This document shows positions 25,639 to 32,636 of a stretch of 32,636 bases of DNA, in pieces. Under the pieces are notes generated by a model. It was not told the DNA's origin. It worked only from the letters and a program-made list of their open reading frames with translations, and made no database searches. The translations under genes were made by a program, and so were the position numbers. This DNA is from Porphyromonas sp. (GTDB taxonomy: Bacteria; Bacteroidota; Bacteroidia; Bacteroidales; Porphyromonadaceae), in the NCBI GenBank assembly GCA_030532365.1, contig JAUNLH010000017.1:1-32636 (forward strand). Direction: 5' to 3'. How positions within the stretch are numbered: position 1 is the stretch's first letter; every line of letters begins with the position of its first letter.

Positions 25639-27372
25639 CTACTTTAGAGGACTCTGGATCTGGAGATCGACGACATTGAGCTGCACCTGACGCTTTCCTT
25701 GTCGCACATACTCCTCTATGGTGTATAGGATGTCGAAAGGGGTATTGTCTTGGATCTCAGGTAGATGAGCTGATTGATTGTACCCCACCGCTTGGAAGAT
25801 AGGTATCTTGCCCGGGTGGCTTAGAGTCATCTTGAGGTGCGACTTCTTGTAGCCTACCAGGCGTGGAGGGGTCACACAGACTACACCTTTGGTACAGAAG
25901 ATAGGGCTCTCATGACCAGGCCCATACGGTGCTAAGCGACGGAGTTGACGCTGTAGCATGGGCGTGATCTCATCAAGCGAGATCACCGCATCTATATAGT
26001 GCTTAGGGGTGAGGTCCTCTATGGTTAGGTCTTCGTCTGCCTGTTTGGTAGCTCGCTGTATGAACTCGTGGAGATGTTTCTTGCGTAGCGTGAGCCCCGC
26101 AGCAAAGGGATGGCCGCCAAAGTTCTCGAGGATATCTTTTTGCCCCTCCAATACTTGATGGATGTCGTACCCCTCTACGCTGCGTGCCGAGCCGCTCACG
26201 AGATTATCTGCGGTGTCGGTCAGCACTATTGTAGGTCGGTGGTACTTCTCGGCTAGGCGGGAGGCAACGATCCCGATGACCCCACTGTGCCAGCTCGGAT
26301 CGTACACGATGATGATCTTTCGATCCTCCATGTCGGTGAAGCTCTCTACGATGTCGCCAGCCTCTTGTGTGATAGAATGATCAATCTCCCTCCGCTGTGT
26401 GTTGTACTCGTCGATGTGGTGGCTCATCAGTTTTGCCTCCTTTGGATTGCGAGAGAGTAGTAGCTCTACCGACTCGCGACCGCTCTGTACTCTACCCGCA
26501 GCATTGATACGTGGACCGATCTTAAAGCTGATATCCGTCATCTCTAACTGCCTGCTCTTGAGCCCGCTGACGTCGATGATGCTCCTCAGTCCGAGGGAGG
26601 GATTGCGATTGAGCTTTCGCAGTCCAAAGTATGCGAGCGTCCTATTCTCACCCAGCAGTGGTACAAGGTCAGCAGCGATACTCACCGCCACGAGGTCGAG
26701 CAAGTTGTATAGCGCATGTGTGTCGCTCCCATTGCTGATCGCAAAGGCTTGCATCAGTTTGAACCCCACACCGCATCCGGAGAGCTCCTTAAACGGGTAC
26801 TTAGAGCCAGGGTTCTTCGGATTGAGGTTGGCTACCGACTTGGGCAACGTGTCGGCAGGCACGTGGTGATCGCAAATGATAAAGTCAACTCCAAGAGACC
26901 CTGCATGGTCTATCATCTCCAGCTCCCTGATACCGCAGTCAAGCGCAATTACAAGTGAAAAGCCCTCGCCTGCCGCGTACTCTACCGCCTTGTTCGAAAT
27001 ACCGCTCCCTTCGTCATATCTGTCGGGGATGTAGTAGTCGATATTTGTGGTGATCAAGCGCAAGTACTTGTACACCAGAGTTACAGCTGTGATGCCGTCG
27101 ACATCGTAGTCACCGTATACTAGTATCTTCTCCTTATTGCCTATAGCTCTATTCAACCGACGCACCGCAGCCTCCATATCTTCCATCAAAAACGGATCAT
27201 GGAGGTCGTCGATAGTCGGTTGGATAAACCGTCTTAACTCGTCTTCTGTTCGCACATCCCTCTGAACCAAGATCTTCGCGACTATCGGCAAGAGACTAGC
27301 CTTGTTGACTAGTGCTCGCACCAACCTCTCCTCTCCTGGCGTAGAGGTACGTATATCCCATTCGTGTCCCAT
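25639..27372 (-). CDS. recJ: Single-stranded-DNA-specific exonuclease RecJ
   Basis: RecJ degrades single-stranded DNA 5' to 3' in recombination and mismatch repair. The 577-residue protein has the DHH-family motifs YGDYDVDG (86-93), DCG (145-147) and CDHH (167-170), the DHHA1 motif GGHPFAAG in the middle and a C-terminal OB-like domain. The ATG at 27372 (MGHEWDI) matches family starts and lies 19 bases after a predicted transcription start; a longer reading to 27420 would begin upstream of that transcription start and is rejected. It is co-transcribed with recQ, an apt pair since RecQ unwinds the DNA that RecJ degrades. Confidence 0.95.
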   Translation of the reverse strand: MGHEWDIRTSTPGEERLVRALVNKASLLPIVAKILVQRDVRTEDELRRFIQPTIDDLHDPFLMEDMEAAVRRLNRAIGNKEKILVYGDYDVDGITAVTLVYKYLRLITTNIDYYIPDRYDEGSGISNKAVEYAAGEGFSLVIALDCGIRELEMIDHAGSLGVDFIICDHHVPADTLPKSVANLNPKNPGSKYPFKELSGCGVGFKLMQAFAISNGSDTHALYNLLDLVAVSIAADLVPLLGENRTLAYFGLRKLNRNPSLGLRSIIDVSGLKSRQLEMTDISFKIGPRINAAGRVQSGRESVELLLSRNPKEAKLMSHHIDEYNTQRREIDHSITQEAGDIVESFTDMEDRKIIIVYDPSWHSGVIGIVASRLAEKYHRPTIVLTDTADNLVSGSARSVEGYDIHQVLEGQKDILENFGGHPFAAGLTLRKKHLHEFIQRATKQADEDLTIEDLTPKHYIDAVISLDEITPMLQRQLRRLAPYGPGHESPIFCTKGVVCVTPPRLVGYKKSHLKMTLSHPGKIPIFQAVGYNQSAHLPEIQDNTPFDILYTIEEYVRQGKRQVQLNVVDLQIQSPLK

Positions 27373-27397
27373 TGACCTAATTTCTTTTTTTCTATTA

Positions 27398-27428
27398 CAA
27401 ATGTAAGCAAAGAGTTGCACTTCATCAA
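27398..27428 (-). promoter_or_regulatory. Promoter of the recJ-recQ operon
   Basis: On the minus strand TTG (27428-27426), a 20-base spacer and TACATTTG (27405-27398) fit the Bacteroidetes promoter pattern. Transcription should start near 27391, just before the recJ ATG at 27372. It lies back to back with the putative promoter of the TPR gene. Confidence 0.7.
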
Positions 27429-27452
27429 GTGGGAGACTTCATGCTCTTTTGG

Positions 27453-27460
27453 TACCTTTG
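27453..27460 (+). promoter_or_regulatory. Putative -7 element for the TPR/barrel operon
   Basis: TACCTTTG matches TAnnTTTG and would start transcription near 27467, 40 bases before the chosen ATG at 27507. No good TTG lies 20 bases upstream, so this is weaker than the divergent recJ promoter 25 bases away. Confidence 0.4.
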
Positions 27461-27506
27461 GGGAAGAATAGCAAATAAATGTCACCTCTCAAACAGGAAG
27501 ATGTTC

Positions 27507-30500
27507 ATGAAAAATAATATTGGAAAGAGGCTCTTCGTCCTATTGTCACTGGCTCTCTCGGGCACAGTAGTGGCACAGCAGGTACAGCCTCATGCGGAGG
27601 TCCTCTCCCTCGCGAGGGAAGCAAAACACTTAGGGAGTCACGTGGGAATGCTAACGCTCTTGCCACAAAAGCACATCGACAGCTGGCAACTCCCTGAGAG
27701 CGGTTCGAACGAAGAACTCGCCTACTTGGATGCCATGGCTCGAGGAGCACTACAGACGCCAGACGCTGAGCTCAAGCTACTTGGCTTCATAGAGCAGCAT
27801 CCTCACTCCTCATACCTGCCCTTCGCTATGGCTCGACTGGGTGAGTGCTACTACACACAAGGGCTATACGAGAGTGCCGTATACTGGCTAGAGCGAGTTG
27901 ACACCGGACTTCTTCCGGAGGAGATGGCAATGTCCGTCGACTATTACCACGGCTACAGTCTACTCCGAGTGGGGCGCGACACTGCTGCTGTTCGGGTCTT
28001 GCGTCCCCTTACCTTCTCCTCCAGGTTTGGCGAAGATGCAGCTTTCTACCTCGGTTATCTACTGATGAAGCAGGGAGACTACAGGGAGGGCATCCCCAAC
28101 CTCGAGCGAGTGCAGTCTCACCGCCTATATGGTGCCTATGCCACTGCCTATCTGGCTGAAGCCAACCTTTCGGAGGGGCGCTACTCAGATGCCCTATATA
28201 TGGCTAGAAGACAGTTGGAAAGCGTCTCCGTCGACACTCCAGCTCGGTCCTCCTTGCTACGTACTGCAGGGCTCGCTTCTGCCAGTCTAGGAGATGCTCC
28301 CAGCACTACTAAATACCTAAGCGAATACCTCTCGCTAGTACCGGATGCCGGACAATTGGAGCACCTAATGATCGGTAAAGCTCTCTTCGACCTTGGATCG
28401 TACCAAGAAGCGACCTCCCACCTCATGCACGTGGCAGATGGGGGAGAACAAAACTTCATGAGCCAGCTAGCCCTCTACTATGCTGGGTTGTCTCAACTTT
28501 CATTAAGACAAACGGCGCAGGCGCTCAACTCCTTTGATCGCTCTGCTCAGATCGCTATCTATCCCCAGCTCACAGAGGTTGCCACTTACAACGCAGCTCT
28601 GACCTCATACAGCCAGATGCCTGATAGGATCGGCGATGGCTCTACAAGGCTGGTCCGCTTCTTATTGCAGTATCCCTCAAGCGAACATAGGGCTCAAGTC
28701 ATTGGGCACCTGCAAGATGTCTTTATCCAAGAGCCGAATGTGCAAGCGGCTCTCGCAGAGCTAGATAAGATCCAACCCCTGCCTGCAGAGCTGCGCCAGA
28801 CCCGAGAGCGGGTGCGCTTACGTCAAGCCAATAGGGCACTGCAAAGCGGACAAACGAGCACCGCCTCTAGGCAGTACGATGAGATCATCCGCCGTGGCGA
28901 CGATGCTGTAAGTGTAGCTGAGGCTTATCTATGGAAGGGAGAAGCAGCTTACCGCAATGGGGACTACGACACCGCTATCTCCTCTACGCTCAACTACTTA
29001 AGTACCCGTCCACGCGAGCTCGAGCTCAATCCCAATGCCTACTTCACTCTAGGGTATGCCTACTTCAATAGGGCACAATACAACGAAGCAGAGCGCAACC
29101 TGCAGCAATTCTTGCAGGTAAGTAGAAATGCATCCCCAGACGAGAAGACCGACGTCTACAACCGTTTGGGCGACATCGCAGTACAGAGGAGAGCCTACAC
29201 CACAGCGCAGCAACACTTCGAGCAAGCTGAGCGATCTGGCGGTAAGGAGGCGGACTATGCTCACTTTAATATGGGTATGATCCGAGGACTACTGCAGGAC
29301 TACCCAGGCAAGGTGGCACTGCTCTCTAGCTTCGCCACCCGCTACCCAAGCTCTCCAAGACTGCCAGAAGCACTCTACGAACAAGGCAGGACGCTTGTAC
29401 TGATGGGTGATAACGCTGGTGCCAGGAGGGTATTTGAGCGTTTCCAGAGACAGTACCAACACAGCGAGTTTGCCCCGAAGGTAGGCTTGCAGTTAGCGCT
29501 GGCTTACTTCAATGACAATCAGCTAGAGCAGGCAGCGCGTGCCTACGAGCAGGTTGCTCGCAGCTATCCTAATACCTCTGAAGCTCAGAGTGCAATCATG
29601 AACCTCAAGAGCATCAGCATCCAGCTCAATGAGGTTGCAAGATTTAATCAGCTCGTACAGGAGGTTGGTGGTGATGCCGTGGTCACATCGTCTGAGATGG
29701 ACTCCCTCACCTATCTAGCTGCAGAGCGCCTCATCACAGAAGGCACTGCCACTGAGGCGATCCACGCTATGGATGACTACCTAAGCCAGTATCCTAACGG
29801 TGGATTTGTGAACCAAGCCTCCTACAACAAGGGACTCCTATACTACAAGGCAGGGAACTACAACGAAAGTCTAAGGGCTATCGAGACCCTCAGCCGTACC
29901 GCTACAGGTAGGATGGCAGTTGAGGTCTTAAGACTAAAGGCAAACGCTCACGACAAGGCGGGAGAGCCAGGGCGCGCCGCAGAGACCTACGTACAGCTAT
30001 CTCAGCATGAAGAGCAACAAGCCGACCGTAGCAACGCCATAAGGCTAGCCATAGACCGAGCAAAGAAGAGCCAGAGCAGCGACTTCATCCTCAGCCTAGC
30101 TGCTGATGTGGCTCGTGGTATCTACTCTATCGATGACCGCACGAGGAGCGAGGCATACGCCGTTGCTACCGAGATATATGCTCGCAGCAATCGAAAGCAA
30201 GAAGCCATAGCATACGCACAGAGGGTTCTCGCCCTCCCCGATGCAGGGTACCACACCATGGCTACTGTCGTACAGGCTCTTTCGCTCTATGATCAGGGCA
30301 ACTATGCAGAGGTACAGCGACAGATGACTCAGCTCGTCAATAAAGGTTCTTCGGATGCCTACTGGCTCGCGAGAGCTTTCATACTGCTGGCTGATACCTA
30401 CAGCAAGCAGGGAGACAAGGAGACTGCCAGAGCCTACCTAGAGAGCGTACAGAGCAGTTACCACAGATCAGACGATGGAATCAAGGAATTGGTACGCAGA

Positions 30501-30518
30501 CGACTAGCCGATCTCTAA
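27507..30518 (+). CDS. Exported tetratricopeptide-repeat protein, about 1000 residues
   Basis: A 1003-residue protein with a signal peptide (about 1-23, ending TVVA before QQ), so it works in the periplasm or at an envelope surface. The rest is almost wholly TPR-like helical hairpins: repeated patterns of A-x-Y-xx-G-x-Y-xx-A with Y/F, G and A at the usual places, for example GECYYTQGLYESAVYWLE and LGYAYFNRAQYNEAERNL. Such solenoids bind partner proteins. The ATG at 27507 was chosen because AGGAAG (27495-27500) lies at good spacing before it and the signal peptide begins there; ATG 27501 is an alternative. The barrel gene follows after 14 bases. Function unknown. Confidence 0.88.
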   Translation: MKNNIGKRLFVLLSLALSGTVVAQQVQPHAEVLSLAREAKHLGSHVGMLTLLPQKHIDSWQLPESGSNEELAYLDAMARGALQTPDAELKLLGFIEQHPHSSYLPFAMARLGECYYTQGLYESAVYWLERVDTGLLPEEMAMSVDYYHGYSLLRVGRDTAAVRVLRPLTFSSRFGEDAAFYLGYLLMKQGDYREGIPNLERVQSHRLYGAYATAYLAEANLSEGRYSDALYMARRQLESVSVDTPARSSLLRTAGLASASLGDAPSTTKYLSEYLSLVPDAGQLEHLMIGKALFDLGSYQEATSHLMHVADGGEQNFMSQLALYYAGLSQLSLRQTAQALNSFDRSAQIAIYPQLTEVATYNAALTSYSQMPDRIGDGSTRLVRFLLQYPSSEHRAQVIGHLQDVFIQEPNVQAALAELDKIQPLPAELRQTRERVRLRQANRALQSGQTSTASRQYDEIIRRGDDAVSVAEAYLWKGEAAYRNGDYDTAISSTLNYLSTRPRELELNPNAYFTLGYAYFNRAQYNEAERNLQQFLQVSRNASPDEKTDVYNRLGDIAVQRRAYTTAQQHFEQAERSGGKEADYAHFNMGMIRGLLQDYPGKVALLSSFATRYPSSPRLPEALYEQGRTLVLMGDNAGARRVFERFQRQYQHSEFAPKVGLQLALAYFNDNQLEQAARAYEQVARSYPNTSEAQSAIMNLKSISIQLNEVARFNQLVQEVGGDAVVTSSEMDSLTYLAAERLITEGTATEAIHAMDDYLSQYPNGGFVNQASYNKGLLYYKAGNYNESLRAIETLSRTATGRMAVEVLRLKANAHDKAGEPGRAAETYVQLSQHEEQQADRSNAIRLAIDRAKKSQSSDFILSLAADVARGIYSIDDRTRSEAYAVATEIYARSNRKQEAIAYAQRVLALPDAGYHTMATVVQALSLYDQGNYAEVQRQMTQLVNKGSSDAYWLARAFILLADTYSKQGDKETARAYLESVQSSYHRSDDGIKELVRRRLADL

Positions 30519-30532
30519 AAGAATAGATAAGG

Positions 30533-32467
30533 ATGATGCACAACGATATAACGATCAGACAACTTATGAAGAGATTGCTTCTACTGATGATAAGCCTCAC
30601 TGGCGTGTCTATGACCTCGCTAGCAGGCGAAGCTTATATACAGCAGACAGATACACTTCAGCGCGAGCTTACCCTACAACGAGAGTACGTACCAGAGGGG
30701 AAGCAGGCACAGAAGGCCTACTTCAACCCTCTGGACAACCCACGCTCGAGGAGGCTCAAGCCGATTGAGTTTGCCCGCAACTCGTACGAGCTATCCATGA
30801 ATGTGGCTCCTAGGCTCTTTGACCCTATCGAAAATCCCAAAGCCCCGATGCCATCAACCGAGAGGGTACATCTACGGCTCTTGGGGGGCTACCCCACACG
30901 CCTGGGGTTCAATACACAGATCTTAACCCCTATGGGGGAGGAGGGGACATTCTTCCTAGGTGCAGAGCACTTATCGCTAAATGAGGTGCTACGTGCAGAC
31001 GAGGCAGTGCTCTTGCCCTTCGATAGGCGCAATAGATTTCACGACACAGACGTGACCCTAGGGTACAACTATACCATGGAGGAGCGTATGCTCTCAGTTA
31101 CGGGAAGCTTCTTTCATCATCGCAACACCTATTACGGTCAAACCCCCACGCCCTCGAGATCAGAGAATGCGGAACTACCAGAGCCATTTGAAGCTACCTA
31201 CCCACTCTACACACTTGTGGGTGGTAATGTAGGCTTCGATCTGACCCCTGCTCCCCTCACGCTGACATCCGACTGGTCATACAGCCTTTTTGCCAACCTT
31301 GGCTTTGCCAATAAGCAAGAGCCAACGCCAGAAGACTCAGGGCAGTTTGTCCAAAACTCCGAGCTCACCGGATATACAGAGCCTAGTAGCCACACGATCA
31401 ATGAGCTAGCAGTCCATGCGGGTGGCAACCTCGCCTACACCATTGCCGGCTCCGACTGGGGCTTAGGTGCCGATGCAGTATACGACTTTATGGGCAAAGC
31501 ATCGATAGACCCCGAGTCTGACCTCAAAGCTCCACACCGTCTCTCTGTAGACCCATACGTCAAGTATACTCGCCCGGGCTTCCTACTCCGAGCAGGTGTG
31601 AAGCTACAGCTCCTCAATCGGGGCCCTAAGAAGTTTATGATCACGCCCGATGTCCAGATGAGTTGGAAGGTTACAGAGCAACTCGGGCTCCTCCTTGGAG
31701 TGAGCGGCGGCTCCGACTTCTACAGCATGAAGGATATCTATGAGCAAAACAGATACGCCCTCGGACGCAGCAGCTACACCGGCTATCGAATCGCCGACCT
31801 ACGCACTATGGTAGGGGTGCAAGTGGGTAGTCTCAATGGTCTATCCATGGAGCTTAGAGGAGGGTACGACCACTACACCGCCTTTAGCGACTGGCGGGTA
31901 ATACAAGTGCCCACCCTACAGATACAAAACTCCCTCAGCCCACAGTACTCCGTCAGTACCACCCTCTTTAGGCTAGAGAATAAGGGTGAGATGGGCAATG
32001 GATTCTTAACCGCAACCGTACGATACAGCTCCGCCTTTGGGCTCAACCTTGTAGCACAGTTGCATCGAAACTTCGTCTCCACACCCACACCTGAGGAGAA
32101 TCAGCCCAAGATAAACGTGACCGGAATTGCACGGACCACGCTCTCACTTGGGGCTAGCTACCAGATCACCGACAAGCTAAGCGTAGCAGCAGACTTTGAA
32201 GGTGCCGAGGGGATACAATTTGAGCTACCACTCCCCGCTGCTACACTATCAGTACCGTCTGGAGGTGAAGTGGTGACACCAGGGGCATACACATTGATAG
32301 CTACCCCCTTTACCCACCTATTCAACGCACGTGTTAGCTACAAAGCTCACAAAAACTTTGGGTTCTCCCTCATTGGGACTAACCTCCTAAACGACAAGAC
32401 CCAACGCTGGCTACACTACCAGCAGCCGAGCACAAGCATACAGGCAGCAGTCACCATCTCATTCTAA
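30533..32467 (+). CDS. Outer-membrane beta-barrel protein, TonB-receptor-like without a plug
   Basis: A 644-residue exported protein with a signal peptide near residues 12-33. A short polar stretch (LQRELTLQREYVPEG, about 43-57) leads into long runs of alternating hydrophobic and polar residues from about 105 onward, ending in QAAVTISF with terminal phenylalanine as in outer-membrane barrels. No TonB plug domain or carboxypeptidase-like domain is visible, so TonB-dependent import is doubtful. It lies 14 bases after the TPR gene, and the two are closed by one terminator, suggesting that they form a unit. The ATG at 30566 would give a tidier signal peptide and is a real alternative start. Confidence 0.8.
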   Translation: MMHNDITIRQLMKRLLLLMISLTGVSMTSLAGEAYIQQTDTLQRELTLQREYVPEGKQAQKAYFNPLDNPRSRRLKPIEFARNSYELSMNVAPRLFDPIENPKAPMPSTERVHLRLLGGYPTRLGFNTQILTPMGEEGTFFLGAEHLSLNEVLRADEAVLLPFDRRNRFHDTDVTLGYNYTMEERMLSVTGSFFHHRNTYYGQTPTPSRSENAELPEPFEATYPLYTLVGGNVGFDLTPAPLTLTSDWSYSLFANLGFANKQEPTPEDSGQFVQNSELTGYTEPSSHTINELAVHAGGNLAYTIAGSDWGLGADAVYDFMGKASIDPESDLKAPHRLSVDPYVKYTRPGFLLRAGVKLQLLNRGPKKFMITPDVQMSWKVTEQLGLLLGVSGGSDFYSMKDIYEQNRYALGRSSYTGYRIADLRTMVGVQVGSLNGLSMELRGGYDHYTAFSDWRVIQVPTLQIQNSLSPQYSVSTTLFRLENKGEMGNGFLTATVRYSSAFGLNLVAQLHRNFVSTPTPEENQPKINVTGIARTTLSLGASYQITDKLSVAADFEGAEGIQFELPLPAATLSVPSGGEVVTPGAYTLIATPFTHLFNARVSYKAHKNFGFSLIGTNLLNDKTQRWLHYQQPSTSIQAAVTISF

Positions 32468-32475
32468 GAGGCAAG

Positions 32476-32512
32476 GCAGCCAAGTCACACAAGACTTGGC
32501 TGCTTCTTTTTT
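32476..32512 (+). terminator. Intrinsic terminator of the TPR/barrel operon
   Basis: GCAGCCAAGTC (32476-32486) and GACTTGGCTGC (32493-32503) form a perfect 11-base stem with a 6-base loop, followed by TTCTTTTTT. It lies 9 bases after the stop codon. Confidence 0.93.
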
Positions 32513-32597
32513 AGAAACTGGAGTAATACCATCAGCGACTTCCCTTTATGCAATGGCATAATCCCAACTGAAAAATAGCAGACACCCCAATATCAAA

Positions 32598-32636
32598 AAA
32601 TCCGAGACCCGAACTAAGGTTTATTTTAGTTCCGAA
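32598..32636. repeat. Start of a third 23-nt repeat element, cut by the window end
   Basis: The last bases contain CCCGAACTAAG and AGTTCCGAA, which resemble the outer, degenerate units of the arrays at 587-680 and 21961-22066 (CCCGAACTT and AGTTCCGAAC there). GAACTAA (32611-32617) and TTAGTTC (32626-32632) form an inverted repeat. The adjoining AAATCCGAGACC (32598-32609) is also found at 21826-21837 beside array 2. More units probably lie beyond the window. Confidence 0.55.

Noticed and set aside
26399-26869. A 156-codon open frame antisense to recJ
   Set aside because: recJ is certain here from its motifs; this frame is serine- and leucine-rich with no start signal or domain.

Overview
The window is chromosomal DNA from a member of the Bacteroidales, most likely a Porphyromonas-type organism. 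Several features support this. Promoters match the Bacteroidetes TTG-N20-TAnnTTTG pattern. Clear Shine-Dalgarno sequences are rare. Typical Bacteroidetes proteins are present: a DUF5686 outer-membrane protein, an exported GH3-serine hydrolase fusion, a MraY of 421 residues and a single-PASTA FtsI. The genus is an inference; the order is fairly secure. No phage, plasmid, insertion sequence, CRISPR array or tRNA was seen.

Layout. Positions 1-28 are the 5' end of a 16S rRNA gene on the minus strand, with its promoter (266-296) and a hairpin-rich leader between them. After a gene-free stretch holding a 23-nt palindromic repeat array (about 587-680), an exported 999-residue GH3-serine hydrolase fusion (894-3893, +) converges on, and overlaps by 19 bases, a minus-strand cell-wall and division operon. 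That operon is ftsL-ftsI-murE-mraY-murD (10568 down to 3875), driven by a promoter at 10601-10631. It is only the middle of a classical dcw cluster: valS lies upstream instead of mraZ/rsmH, and nothing follows murD where ftsW/murG/murC/ftsQAZ would be expected.

From 13674 to 18740 (+) a tightly packed run holds type I asparaginase, a WalJ-like metallo-beta-lactamase-fold protein, an orphan FecE-type ABC ATPase and a DUF5686 outer-membrane protein. It is followed by an M24 aminopeptidase and a PhoA-family alkaline phosphatase (18823-21782, +), closed by an intrinsic terminator. The next intergenic gap contains a second copy of the 23-nt repeat array.

The last part holds a DUF389 membrane protein (minus), a recJ-recQ operon (minus), and, divergent from recJ, a plus-strand pair: a 1003-residue exported TPR protein and an outer-membrane beta-barrel protein, ended by a strong terminator. 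The window closes inside what looks like a third copy of the 23-nt repeat element.

Most genes are housekeeping (peptidoglycan synthesis, translation, DNA repair) or envelope proteins. The least explained material is the dispersed palindromic 23-nt repeat, the DUF5686-containing operon and the TPR/barrel pair.
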